This document shows positions 1-8,160 of a stretch of DNA of 64,000 nucleotides, piece after piece; positions within the stretch are counted from its first letter, which is position 1, and every line of letters starts with the position of its first letter. Origin of the DNA: Deltaproteobacteria bacterium RIFCSPHIGHO2_01_FULL_43_49. Lineage in GTDB: Bacteria > UBA10199 > SPLOWO2-01-44-7. A program made the translations under genes and the position numbers. The stretch covers positions 186,001 to 250,000 of the forward strand of contig MGRG01000008.1 of assembly GCA_001798075.1 (NCBI GenBank), written 5' to 3'. The notes under the pieces are model-generated. The model ran no database searches. It had not been told where the DNA came from and worked only from the letters and a program-made list of their open reading frames with translations.

Positions 1-274
1 GGGCCAGTGTTGTTAGGAGACTCTCCATGCTGATGCCTGCCTTGAAGAGGGTGTGAAACTGCCTTGTCATTAAGACGATCTCCTCGTCTTTCACTTTTCT
101 AAAAAGTTGAAAGTCTTCTGGGAACCATCCTTTTCCTTGTATCTGTCTGACGGCCAGTGGAATCAAACCTTGTTCTGCAAGGAGGTGTTTGATGGGTTCA
201 CTTGCAGCCCCTTCCAGCTTGCCGGTAACAAGTATTCCTTTTTGATCTCTGGCACGGTAGGCGAAGAAAGGCAT
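1..274 (-). CDS. Type IV pilus/type II secretion inner-membrane protein PilC/GspF, N-terminal part
   Basis: The reverse strand from 274 reads MPFFAYRARDQKGILVTG and runs off the window start. This is the typical GspF/PilC N-terminus, which begins with a short beta-strand region containing Y-x-A-x-D-x-x-G and continues into the first cytoplasmic four-helix domain (here ending around LMTRQFHTLFKAGISM). GspF/PilC is the polytopic platform protein that works with the assembly ATPase in pilus or pseudopilus extension. Its ATG overlaps the stop codon of the upstream ATPase gene (TAATG), so the two are translationally coupled. About 91 residues are visible. The choice between pilus and secretion system cannot be made from this fragment. 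Confidence 0.9.
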   Translation of the reverse strand, partial: MPFFAYRARDQKGILVTGKLEGAASEPIKHLLAEQGLIPLAVRQIQGKGWFPEDFQLFRKVKDEEIVLMTRQFHTLFKAGISMESLLTTLA

Positions 275-1965
275 TAATCCTCCTCTGTTACGCGTAAGAC
301 TTCTTCAAGTGTGGTGATTCCTTCTTCTATTTTGTGGATTCCGTCTTGCCTGATGTCGGTCAGACCCATTTTTCTTAACTCCTTTTCAATTTCAACATCG
401 CCGGCTTTTTTATAAATGAGTTCGCGAATTGTTTCTGTCATCGGAGCCAATTCAAAAAGACCGATTCTCCCGCTATAGCCGGTTAAATGACATTTTTTAC
501 ACCCTTTACCTTTGAATGCCTTTTTGACCATTTTTGCATAGGAACCCATTTTTTCTGGGTCAAGGGGTATCTCTTCGCGACATTGGGTACAAATTTTTCT
601 CACCAATCTTTGCGCCAAGACACCCTGAAGGGCAGAGCTGAGCAGGAACGGTTCAACCCCTAGATCCACAAGTCTGGAGATCGCTCCTGCTGCGGTGTTG
701 GTATGCAAAGTAGACAACACTAAGTGACCCGTGATAGCAGCGCGGACAGCAATGCTTGCTGTTTCGCCATCTCTAATTTCACCAATCATGATGACATCGG
801 GGTCTTGTCTCAAAACAGAACGCAAAATACTGGCAAAAGTGAGCCCTGCCTTTGCATTGATAGCCACTTGAGAAACCCCTTCAATTTCACTTTCGATAGG
901 GTCTTCAATGGTTATAATATTTAACTCCGACGAATTGATACGCATCAGTGATGCATACAAAGTCGTCGATTTTCCAGAACCGGTGGGCCCTGTTACCAAA
1001 AAAATTCCGTGACTTTTGGCAACCATCTCTGAAAAAATTTTGCGGTCATCCCTGGCAAGCCCTAAATCGTCGATGTTACGTAGTGATTCCTTTGCCAAGA
1101 GACGCAAAACAATTTTTTCTCCATATTGTGTGGGGCAGGTGGATATTCTCAAATCGAGGGTGCGACCCATCAAACGGAGTCGAACGCGCCCATCTTGAGG
1201 GATGCGATGCTCTGCGATGTCGAGACCTGCCATGATTTTGATTCGAGAGACGATGGCAATGTGCATATTGCGGGTAAAGGTTGCTCGTTCATTGAGAATG
1301 CCATCCAGGCGATAGCGGACACGACAGCTATCGTGGGAAGGTTCAATATGGATATCGCTGCCACCTTCTGCCCACGCATTGCAAATCAAGTCATTGACAG
1401 CGGTGATGACTCTCTGGCCGGCTGCGATCTCCTTGATCTTTTTAAATTCCATGTCACCAAGGCCGATTCCTTCTGTAATCGTCTCAACACTACTAATTCG
1501 CTTGCCAATTTCTTCTACAGGCTGTCTTGCATAGCCTTCATCAAGTTGATTCTGAATTTCTTGAGGACTTGCAAGGTAGGGGACGATCTCACGACCGACA
1601 GCTGCTTTGAGGTCATCGATTGCAAAGGAATCCAAAGGATTGGCCATGGCTACTTCAAGTTTATTGCCCAACTTCCTGATGGGGATTGCCCCATGACGTT
1701 TTGCAATAGCAGCCGGTATTTCTCTCAATAGGTGAGGATCAATTTTTTTGTTTTGTAGAGAAACAAAAGGGACTTTGAGTTGCCGACTCAAAAAATCAAG
1801 GAGCTGAGCCTCATTAATAAATCCTTTTTTGACGAGGACAAGCCCTAGGTCCTCACCTAAGTTTGCCTGAGTCACCTTGGCGACGGCGAGCTGTTCTTTA
1901 GTGATAAGACCATCCTTAATGAGATCCTGTGAAAACTTGGCGACGGAAGGGAGGGCTAAAGTCAT
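274..1965 (-). CDS. pilB: Type IV pilus assembly / type II secretion ATPase (PilB/GspE family)
   Basis: A 563-residue hexameric ATPase that powers pilin or pseudopilin polymerisation at the inner membrane. Residues 1-150 form the MshEN/GspE N-terminal domain. The Walker A motif GPTGSGKST lies near 326-334, the Asp box around 354-357 (EDPIE), and Walker B with the following IGEIRD near 390-398. The His box (STLHTN) follows near 418. A tetracysteine zinc site is formed by CTQC (459-462) and CKKC (489-492), as usual for PilB and GspE. Full length for the family. It is followed directly by pilC. The ATG at 1965 fits the family N-terminus. PilB versus GspE cannot be separated without the rest of the operon. 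Confidence 0.93.
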   Translation of the reverse strand: MTLALPSVAKFSQDLIKDGLITKEQLAVAKVTQANLGEDLGLVLVKKGFINEAQLLDFLSRQLKVPFVSLQNKKIDPHLLREIPAAIAKRHGAIPIRKLGNKLEVAMANPLDSFAIDDLKAAVGREIVPYLASPQEIQNQLDEGYARQPVEEIGKRISSVETITEGIGLGDMEFKKIKEIAAGQRVITAVNDLICNAWAEGGSDIHIEPSHDSCRVRYRLDGILNERATFTRNMHIAIVSRIKIMAGLDIAEHRIPQDGRVRLRLMGRTLDLRISTCPTQYGEKIVLRLLAKESLRNIDDLGLARDDRKIFSEMVAKSHGIFLVTGPTGSGKSTTLYASLMRINSSELNIITIEDPIESEIEGVSQVAINAKAGLTFASILRSVLRQDPDVIMIGEIRDGETASIAVRAAITGHLVLSTLHTNTAAGAISRLVDLGVEPFLLSSALQGVLAQRLVRKICTQCREEIPLDPEKMGSYAKMVKKAFKGKGCKKCHLTGYSGRIGLFELAPMTETIRELIYKKAGDVEIEKELRKMGLTDIRQDGIHKIEEGITTLEEVLRVTEED

Positions 1966-2052
1966 GGTTTAATTATATAAAATTAAAGGGGACAAGGAAA
2001 GCACCAGAGTTAAAACTTGCAAAAGTTGAATCAAATTGCTTATATACGCCGC

Positions 2053-2157
2053 TCAATTCGCTCGCGCCGGCAAAGCCGGACGCTCGCTAAAGTCAGGTGG
2101 AGAATTCCATAGCTCCCCCTGACAACCCCCATCGGTTAGGGAATTTGTTGGCGAATT
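2053..2157. repeat. Palindromic element E: outer arms enclosing two hairpins
   Basis: The divergent gap between pilB and korA holds nested complementarity. The outer arm CAATTCGC (2053-2060) pairs with GCGAATTG (2150-2157). Inside are a first hairpin with stem CCGGC/GCCGG and loop AAA, and a second hairpin GTCAGG-GGAG/CTCC-CCTGAC with a loop containing an EcoRI-like AATTC. This outer-stem-plus-two-hairpins layout matches the larger B and C elements in this window, but the sequence is different. Only one copy is seen here, so family membership is inference. Confidence 0.5.
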
Positions 2158-2168
2158 GGTTAAAGATA

Positions 2169-2215
2169 GTAGTGAAAAAGTAGTGGGTGGCCCGCAGTGT
2201 TCTCTTTTTCACTAC
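2169..2215. repeat. Palindromic element A6 (short, decayed family A copy)
   Basis: Perfect 12-bp arms GTAGTGAAAAAG (2169-2180) and CTTTTTCACTAC (2204-2215) enclose TAGTGGGTGGCCCGCAGTGTT. The enclosed part is one end of the family A core (GGGTGGCCCGGAGTGTT in full copies). The other half of the core is missing. It sits immediately upstream of korA, so it lies in that gene's 5-prime region. Confidence 0.65.
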
Positions 2216-2225
2216 CACTTAAATT

Positions 2226-4010
2226 ATGATCAACGATTTTACAATTCGTGTCGCAACGGTGAATGGTTCTGGAAGCCAATCGGCGAACTCTATTTTAATC
2301 AAGGCCCTTTTTTACATGGGGATTCCCGTTGCCGGTAAGAATATTTTCCCATCCAACATTGCAGGACTCCCCACTTGGTACAACATTCGTGTCAGTAAAG
2401 ATGGCTATGTGGGTCACAGGCGTGACGCCGAGATTTTGGTGTTGATGAATGCAGACACCTTTCAAGAAGACCTCGCCGGGGCCAAGCCGGGAACCGTAGT
2501 CATTTATCATGATAAACTAACCCAGCCAGGCATGCGCTCCGATTTGGTTTATTATCCAATTCCTTTTCAAAAATTGGTGATGGAGTGTTGTGAAGTGGCG
2601 ACCTTACGCAAACTGGTGATCAATATGATTTATGTGGGTAGTGTGGCCGCGCTCCTCGATATCGATTTGAATCAAGTTCGCCATGCTTTGGAAAAACAGT
2701 TTCACAGCAAACCAAAAGCGGTTGATCTGAACTGGAAGGCCATCCAAGCGGGTGTTGATTATGTGAAAAAAAATATCAAGAAGAATGATCCTTTTCGTGT
2801 CAGTGCGATGGACAAAACAAAAGGCAAAATTTTGATTACAGGCAATGATGCGGCCGCGTTGGGCTGTTTGTTCGGGGGTTGCACTGTTTTTTCATGGTAT
2901 CCGATTACTCCAGCCTCCAGTGTCGGAGAAGCGGTTATCCAATATTTTTCAAAATATCGCCGCGAGTCCAAAGACAATCAGGCACGATTTGCCGTTGTTC
3001 AGGCGGAAGATGAATTGGCCGCTTTGGGAATGGCGATTGGGGCAGGGTGGGCAGGTGCTCGTGCGGCTACATCCACCTCGGGGCCCGGCATTAGTCTGAT
3101 GGCCGAGTTTGCGGGGTTGAGCTATTTTGCGGAAATCCCCGCGGTAGTTTTTGATGTTCAGCGTCTGGGCCCCTCAACCGGCCTTCCAACAAGGACCAGT
3201 CAGGGGGATATTATTTTTACCCAGTTTTTGTCCCATGGAGACACACAGCACTTGGCAGTGATTCCATCGAATCCTCAAGAGTGTTTTGAATTGTCTCAAG
3301 AGGCTTTTAATTTAGCAGAGGAATTTCAGACCTTGGTTTTTGTTTTGTCTGATCTTGATTTGGGCATGAACAACTGGATGTCGGAACCTTTTTCTTATCC
3401 TAAAGAACCTTTTCAACGTGGCAAGGTTTTAACGGCAGAGCAACTTGAGAAATTGGGTGGGTTTCACCGTTATGCAGATGTGGATGGCGATGGAATTTGT
3501 TATCGGACACTTCCAGGAACTAAACACCCCAAGGCCGCTTATTTTACACGGGGCTCTGGGCATACAGAGCAGGCGACCTATTCTGAGGACACAGAAGATT
3601 GGCAAGGTGTGTTGGATCGGATTGCTAAAAAAATTGAGACGGCGAAAGATAGAGTCCCTCAACCACTGATCGATAGAGTGAGTGGCGCTAAGATTGGATT
3701 GGTTGCCTATGGATCTTCTGATTGCGCATTAATAGAAGCGAGAGATTTTTTAAATGGAAAGGGTTTGAAGACAAATTATTTGAGAGTTAGGGGGTTGCCC
3801 CTCAATGGAAAAGTAGGGAAGTTTGTTGAAGAGTGTGACAGGGTCTATGTCGTCGAACAAAATCAACAAGGACAGATGGCGAATCTGATGAAAATGGCGT
3901 ATCCGGGGTTGGCGGGGAAGCTCAAGTCCGTTTTGCATTATGACGGACTCCCTATCGATGCTGCAAATATTACACAACAGATTTTGAATCGGGAAGGAAA
4001 GGCTAGTTAA
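2226..4010 (+). CDS. korA: 2-oxoacid:ferredoxin oxidoreductase, fused gamma-alpha subunit (KorA type)
   Basis: A 594-residue protein with an N-terminal gamma (2-oxoacid:acceptor oxidoreductase) domain at about 1-185, starting IRVATVNGSGSQSANS. It continues into the alpha-subunit pyrimidine-binding domain from about 195, with the YPITPAS motif at 225-231. The C-terminal transketolase-like domain ends near 590. The family decarboxylates 2-oxoacids (2-oxoglutarate, or pyruvate or branched 2-oxoacids) to acyl-CoA with ferredoxin reduction; the beta subunit carries TPP. The fused gamma-alpha layout is the KorA-type arrangement. The beta gene follows after 2 nt, so they form one operon. The substrate cannot be fixed from sequence alone; 2-oxoglutarate is the likeliest. 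Confidence 0.9.
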   Translation: MINDFTIRVATVNGSGSQSANSILIKALFYMGIPVAGKNIFPSNIAGLPTWYNIRVSKDGYVGHRRDAEILVLMNADTFQEDLAGAKPGTVVIYHDKLTQPGMRSDLVYYPIPFQKLVMECCEVATLRKLVINMIYVGSVAALLDIDLNQVRHALEKQFHSKPKAVDLNWKAIQAGVDYVKKNIKKNDPFRVSAMDKTKGKILITGNDAAALGCLFGGCTVFSWYPITPASSVGEAVIQYFSKYRRESKDNQARFAVVQAEDELAALGMAIGAGWAGARAATSTSGPGISLMAEFAGLSYFAEIPAVVFDVQRLGPSTGLPTRTSQGDIIFTQFLSHGDTQHLAVIPSNPQECFELSQEAFNLAEEFQTLVFVLSDLDLGMNNWMSEPFSYPKEPFQRGKVLTAEQLEKLGGFHRYADVDGDGICYRTLPGTKHPKAAYFTRGSGHTEQATYSEDTEDWQGVLDRIAKKIETAKDRVPQPLIDRVSGAKIGLVAYGSSDCALIEARDFLNGKGLKTNYLRVRGLPLNGKVGKFVEECDRVYVVEQNQQGQMANLMKMAYPGLAGKLKSVLHYDGLPIDAANITQQILNREGKAS

Positions 4011-4012
4011 CT

Positions 4013-5074
4013 ATGGCAGAACCACAATCACAAACAACACCTTCACAGCCGGCACAGCCCAAGACAAACCGGCTTGGGCTTACGAGACAACAATATACCG
4101 GCTCTCCATCCACTTTGTGTCCAGGTTGTGGGCATGATTCGATCACCAGTTCTCTTATTACCGCTTGTTTTGAACTTGGAGTGGATCCGGTGGATCTCAT
4201 CAAGATGAGTGGCATCGGCTGTTCTTCAAAAACACCGGCTTATTTCATGAGCCAATCGTTTGCCTTCAATGCGGTCCATGGAAGAATGCCCTCTGTCGCA
4301 ACAGGGGCTTTACTAGCTAACCGGGAGTTGAAGTGTATCGGGATCAGCGGTGATGGAGACACCGCCTCCATCGGGATGGGGCAATTTGTTCATTTGTTAA
4401 GGCGCAATGTCCCAATGCTTTATATCATTGAGAATAATGGTGTCTACGGTTTAACCAAGGGTCAATTTTCTGCAACGGCCGATTTAGGCTCCAAGCTAAA
4501 GTCAGGACTCGCCAATGAATTTCCGCCTGTTGATTGCTGTGCCCTTGCAATTGAACTCGGTTGCAATTATGTTGTTCGTTCTTTTTCAGGAGACAATAAA
4601 CAGTTGGTTCCTCTTATTAAAGCAGCATTGTCTCATAAAGGGACGGCTCTCTTAGATGTGATCAGCCCTTGTATTACTTTCAACAATCACGAAGGCTCCA
4701 CGATGAGCTATGATGCGGTTCGTGCCCACGACATTCCACTCCATGAAATTGGTTTTGTCCCCCACTTTGAACCGATTCAAGCCGATTTTGAGCCAGGGAC
4801 GACAAAAGACATCGTGCTGCCAGACGGTTCTCATATTCGTTTAAAAAAATTGAATCGCGATTATGATCCGACGAATAAACTTCTAGCCTTGAAAACTTTA
4901 GCAGAGTCTAAAGAAAAAGGGGAGCTCCTCACCGGCTTGATCTATATCCAGGAAGGAAAACCGGATTACAATGAACTGATGCACTTGAGCGACACCCCTT
5001 TAGCCCATCTGACCGAAAAGGAACTAAAACCAACACCTGCAGCACTTCAAGAGATCATGCAGGAGTTGATGTGA
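4013..5074 (+). CDS. korB: 2-oxoacid:ferredoxin oxidoreductase beta subunit (KorB type)
   Basis: A 353-residue TPP-binding partner of the upstream gamma-alpha subunit. Key features are CPGCGH (36-41), which helps bind the iron-sulfur cluster and TPP, the TPP/Mg motif GDGD (113-116), and NNGVYG (141-146). It begins with a Ser/Thr/Gln/Pro-rich leader of about 20 residues. It is longer at the C-terminus (after about 290) than minimal beta subunits; that extra segment is charged and has no motif I recognise. It starts 2 nt after korA and its TGA overlaps the GTG of the next gene, so the three genes form one transcription unit. Confidence 0.92.
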   Translation: MAEPQSQTTPSQPAQPKTNRLGLTRQQYTGSPSTLCPGCGHDSITSSLITACFELGVDPVDLIKMSGIGCSSKTPAYFMSQSFAFNAVHGRMPSVATGALLANRELKCIGISGDGDTASIGMGQFVHLLRRNVPMLYIIENNGVYGLTKGQFSATADLGSKLKSGLANEFPPVDCCALAIELGCNYVVRSFSGDNKQLVPLIKAALSHKGTALLDVISPCITFNNHEGSTMSYDAVRAHDIPLHEIGFVPHFEPIQADFEPGTTKDIVLPDGSHIRLKKLNRDYDPTNKLLALKTLAESKEKGELLTGLIYIQEGKPDYNELMHLSDTPLAHLTEKELKPTPAALQEIMQELM

Positions 5075-5388
5075 TTCAAAAAGAGCTTGTCAAAAAACGT
5101 TTCCCAAATTGGTTGCCGATTCCGCGTTCCTTAAAAGCTGCTTCCCAAGCAATTGTTGTCTCGGAGGATGATTTGTTTCCCAAAGGGGAAGTTGTAAAAT
5201 TTTTTCAAGGCCAAGATTATGGTTTTATCAAGGACCAGCACGGCCGGGATATTTATTTTCACTTGAGTGAGTTGACTTTGGTTGGCCCCAAAAAATCTAG
5301 AGAGCATATTAAGGTGGGTGCCAAAATTGGCTATGATTTGTCGTGGACTTCCAAGGGGGAGCATGTCCGCCGCCTTAAGATATACTAA
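5071..5388 (+). CDS. Cold-shock-domain nucleic-acid-binding protein
   Basis: 105 residues. From about residue 38 the sequence follows the cold-shock fold: KGEVVKFF, the RNP1-like DYGFIKD, the RNP2-like DIYFHLSEL, then VGAKIGYDL and a final strand. The first 37 residues are a basic extension absent from minimal Csp proteins. The GTG start at 5071 overlaps the korB stop (GTGA), which implies translational coupling. A single-strand RNA/DNA-binding role is known for the family. Why it is coupled to an oxidoreductase operon is unclear. Confidence 0.75.
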   Translation: MIQKELVKKRFPNWLPIPRSLKAASQAIVVSEDDLFPKGEVVKFFQGQDYGFIKDQHGRDIYFHLSELTLVGPKKSREHIKVGAKIGYDLSWTSKGEHVRRLKIY

Positions 5389-5390
5389 AA

Positions 5391-5518
5391 ATTCTAAACA
5401 CTAAATCCGAAATACTAAACAAATTCCAATGGCCCAAATTCAAATATCCCAAACGATTTGGATTTTGGAAAATTAGGATTTGTGATTTGTTTAGGATTTA
5501 GATATTAGAATTTAGGAT
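5391..5518. repeat. AT-rich long inverted repeat built of CTAAATCC/CTAAACAA-like units
   Basis: The gap between the cold-shock gene and the barrel gene is an imperfect palindrome. The left arm (AAATTCTAAACACTAAATCC...) is complementary to the right arm (...GGATTTAGATATTAGAATTT), and both arms contain short degenerate tandem units. It could act as a bidirectional terminator or be a copy of a dispersed intergenic repeat. It has a different composition from families A to D. Confidence 0.6.
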
Positions 5519-5522
5519 TTCC

Positions 5523-6743
5523 ATGAAACGTTTTTGTTACTTAGTTTTTTTCATTATCCTGGGGTGCCCGTTTGTAACGGATGCACAAACATTAAGGTTG
5601 TGGGATTTGCCGAAGGCTTTCAAGACCTCCGAGTTTAGTTTTTTTCCCATCCCCGTTTTTGAAAACGATCCAGCCAGTGGCCAGCGCTATGGCTTCATGC
5701 CAACTTTTCTGATGAGAAATGAAAAAAATGAAATCATTTCTATTTTTGTCGCTGCTTATACTTATAACAGTATTGTGAACCACGGCGGTTTTGCCGGGGC
5801 CTTTTTGTATCCTTCTCCCGAGGAGCGCTTAAGATTATTTGTCCGCGCCAGCGAAAATTTTGAGAGAGATTATTATCTGCAATATCAAAACAATTTGGGT
5901 TTGGATGGCAAACTCGATTGGGAAGCGGAAGTTGAATATTGGCAAAATCCCTTTGAGATGTTTTTTGGTTTTGGACCCAATACCACCAAAAGTACGCAGA
6001 CCAATTTTGTTTCGAGTTTGTGGTGGCTTAAAGGAAGGGTTGCCTATGAATTTTTGCCTGACTTTCATCTTCAGCTGGAAGAAAAATTACTTCGCTTGAA
6101 GATGAAGCAAGGGGCGATCAATTCTCTAGCCGATACGCGGGCCTTTTTTGCGGGCAACTCCCAAGTAGGTGGTTTTAATCAATTCAATCATCGCCTTTCA
6201 CTCTTTTGGGATACGAGAGACGACGAGATTTTCACAAAAAAAGGGCATTATTTAGAATCCTACTTTTTGGCCTCTCATCAGACATTCAACGCGAATCGTT
6301 TTTTTGATGGTTTTGGATTGCATGCCAAAAAAGTTTTTACACTCAAAGATCGTTTTACAACGGTTGCATTTTTGCGCGTTGAACAATTGTTTGGTGACCA
6401 AATACCCTTTTTTCTGCAAAGTAATTTGGGCGGAGGCAATGATCTGAGAGCCTTTGTCGACAGGCGATTTGTGGGGAGGGGCCGTATTTTACTTGATTTG
6501 GAAGAACGGATTCGCATTGTTCGTTTGCGCATTTTGGGGGCCACAATTGAATTTTCACTCGATCCCTTCTTTGCAGTGGGACAGGTTTTTGATCGATGGG
6601 GAGAAGTTCGTTTTGCAAATCTCCAGCCGGTTGGGGGGATTGGTTTTCGTGGTTTAGCCCCTCCTTCTGTTGTGGGGCGAGTCGATTTAGGGTTCGGAAA
6701 AGAAGGTTTTGAAATCTTCACCACTTTGGACTATCCTTTTTGA
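5523..6743 (+). CDS. Omp85/BamA-like surface-antigen beta-barrel protein
   Basis: 406 residues. The N-terminal signal peptide has an FCYLVFFIILGCPF core and probable cleavage after TDA (about residue 21). The rest has alternating hydrophobic/polar beta-strand patterning. The C-terminal half carries the bacterial surface antigen (D15/Omp85) hallmarks: RDDEIFTKKGHYLE (the R-D-x-x-x-P/T-x-x-G-x-x-L/E element) and GGGNDLRAF, the counterpart of the GG-x-x-LRG-F loop. It ends in an aromatic residue (LDYPF), as outer-membrane barrels do. No POTRA repeats are evident, so it is a short single-barrel relative, not BamA itself. The likely location is the outer membrane. Confidence 0.78.
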   Translation: MKRFCYLVFFIILGCPFVTDAQTLRLWDLPKAFKTSEFSFFPIPVFENDPASGQRYGFMPTFLMRNEKNEIISIFVAAYTYNSIVNHGGFAGAFLYPSPEERLRLFVRASENFERDYYLQYQNNLGLDGKLDWEAEVEYWQNPFEMFFGFGPNTTKSTQTNFVSSLWWLKGRVAYEFLPDFHLQLEEKLLRLKMKQGAINSLADTRAFFAGNSQVGGFNQFNHRLSLFWDTRDDEIFTKKGHYLESYFLASHQTFNANRFFDGFGLHAKKVFTLKDRFTTVAFLRVEQLFGDQIPFFLQSNLGGGNDLRAFVDRRFVGRGRILLDLEERIRIVRLRILGATIEFSLDPFFAVGQVFDRWGEVRFANLQPVGGIGFRGLAPPSVVGRVDLGFGKEGFEIFTTLDYPF

Positions 6744-6771
6744 AAGGTGTTAAAAAGTAACGGGTCTTTTT

Positions 6772-6861
6772 GTTGAAAATGACGGGCTCCGGGTCGGCTC
6801 AGCTGCACGCCCTCCCCACAGATCGGGCTGACAGCATCGCCGACCACCCGTCATTTTCAAC
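6772..6861. repeat. Palindromic element D1
   Basis: Perfect 15-bp arms GTTGAAAATGACGGG (6772-6786) and CCCGTCATTTTCAAC (6847-6861) enclose a core with stem GTCGGC/GCCGAC and an inner CAGCTGCACGCCC...GGGCTGACAGC. Outside these arms, TTAAAAAGT (about 6750) and ACTTTTTAA (about 6889) also pair, giving nested palindromes over roughly 140 bp. The core matches element D2 at 57167-57258, while the arms differ. Confidence 0.8.
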
Positions 6862-6896
6862 ATTTCAAAGTACCCCGCAACTTTTTAAATTTTTTT

Positions 6897-7694
6897 ATGA
6901 ATTCAATGATTGCTGCGGCGATTCAGATTACTGCGACTGATAACAAGAAGGAAAATTGGGAGAAGGTTGCGCGGTTTGTTGGCGAAGCAGTATCCAAAAA
7001 AGCAAATTTTATTGTTTTGCCAGAGCATTGGAATTGGTTGGGGAAATCTTCAGACAAAAAATCGGTTGCAGAACGCTTGGAAGGTCCAAGTATTCAATTT
7101 GTTCAAGAGCTTGCAAAAAAATATTCCTGTTGGATTGTAGCTGGTTCAATTGCGGAAACCAACGGTGATAAACCTCCTTTCAACACAACGGTTTTCATTC
7201 ATCCCGATGGGAAATTAGGAAAAGTCTATCGCAAGATTCATCTTTTTGATGCACAAGTGGCGGAAGGGCATAAGGAATCTGATTTTACTTCTGCGGGGCA
7301 GGATGTGGTGGTGGAGGATTTGGGTTGGGCGAATGTTGGTTTGAGTATTTGCTATGATGTCCGATTTCCTGAACTATATCGACAACTGGCTACGAAAGGG
7401 GCTGATGTCTTTGCCATCCCCTCCAATTTTACCATCTTTACAGGTGCCCCCCATTGGGAGGTTTTGGTTCGCGCCCGCGCGATCGAAAACCAATGCTTTG
7501 TTATCGCTGCGGATCAGACAGGTCTGACCGGAGCTGGCTGGGAAGCCCATGGGCACTCGATGATTGTTGACCCCTGGGGTGAAATTTTAGCTCAAGCTGG
7601 AAAACAAGAAGGTGTGATTGTTGTGACACTTGATTTCAGGAGACTTTCCGAGATTCGAAACAAAATGCCCGTCCACTCCCACCGAAAGTTGTAA
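6897..7694 (+). CDS. Carbon-nitrogen hydrolase (nitrilase superfamily, Nit/omega-amidase-like)
   Basis: 265 residues covering a full nitrilase fold. The catalytic triad is visible as Glu43 in VLPEHW, Lys113 in VYRKIHLFD and Cys152 in LSICYDVRFPELYR. The KIHLFD and CYDVRFPE signatures are those of the Nit1/Nit2 branch (deaminated glutathione amidase, omega-amidase), which hydrolyses small alpha-keto amides. The protein is cytoplasmic. No clear Shine-Dalgarno precedes the ATG at 6897, and a second ATG four codons in is possible. It stands alone between two palindromic elements. The exact substrate is not determinable. Confidence 0.88.
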   Translation: MNSMIAAAIQITATDNKKENWEKVARFVGEAVSKKANFIVLPEHWNWLGKSSDKKSVAERLEGPSIQFVQELAKKYSCWIVAGSIAETNGDKPPFNTTVFIHPDGKLGKVYRKIHLFDAQVAEGHKESDFTSAGQDVVVEDLGWANVGLSICYDVRFPELYRQLATKGADVFAIPSNFTIFTGAPHWEVLVRARAIENQCFVIAADQTGLTGAGWEAHGHSMIVDPWGEILAQAGKQEGVIVVTLDFRRLSEIRNKMPVHSHRKL

Positions 7695-7707
7695 AAATGC
7701 CCCCTCT

Positions 7708-7869
7708 GAAAAATTGCTTCCACTCGCTGGTTTCGAAAAGACGCTCCTCATTTTGGAGAGTTCCCCAAAATGGGAGCTCGACTCTCGTCCCGCTAATTGA
7801 TTAAACCCCCGCAAGGTATAGCGGGACTCCGAGACGCTTTTCTCAACCAGTTCGTTCGCGCAATTTTTC
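7708..7869. repeat. Palindromic junction element C1 (two internal hairpins)
   Basis: The outer arm GAAAAATTGC (7708-7717) pairs with GCAATTTTTC (7860-7869). Next in are CTGGTT/AACCAG and GAAAAG/CTTTTC. Two hairpins follow: CATTTTGG/CCAAAATG, and GTCCCGCTA/TAGCGGGAC whose loop holds ACCCCCGCAAGG. Between the hairpins is GCTCGACTCTCG. The same layout and the joining segments recur at 61732-61891 with different but still complementary stems. It sits 67 bp upstream of the RelBE-like module. Confidence 0.8.
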
Positions 7870-7936
7870 AACACCCCTCCAAGCGGGCATTTAAGATTTT
7901 TCTTGATTTTTCGTGGTTTTAAATTAAAATGCTTTT

Positions 7937-8158
7937 ATGGCTAAAACGGCGACTTTATCGACGGTGATAGACTCCAGTGTCAAAAAGGCGGTGGATCAAT
8001 TTTGCGAGCAACGGGGCTTGAAATTGCGATACCTTGTCGAACAGGCATTGGTTGAGCAAATCGAGGATATGGTTGATTTGGAAGCCTACTGGGCAAGACA
8101 TTCCGAGGAAACGATTCCCTTCCATAAAATTCTTGCATCCCGCAAAAAGAGAAAATAA
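7937..8158 (+). CDS. Antitoxin, ribbon-helix-helix-like (RelB-type partner)
   Basis: 73 residues. The N-terminal TATLSTVIDSSVKKAVDQFC resembles the beta-strand plus helix of small ribbon-helix-helix DNA-binding antitoxins. The acidic C-terminal part and basic tail would contact the toxin. The stop is 2 nt before the GTG of a RelE-like gene, the standard antitoxin-toxin order. Expected roles are neutralising the toxin and repressing its own operon. The family assignment rests on size, pattern and partner. Confidence 0.75.
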   Translation: MAKTATLSTVIDSSVKKAVDQFCEQRGLKLRYLVEQALVEQIEDMVDLEAYWARHSEETIPFHKILASRKKRK

Positions 8159-8160
8159 TC

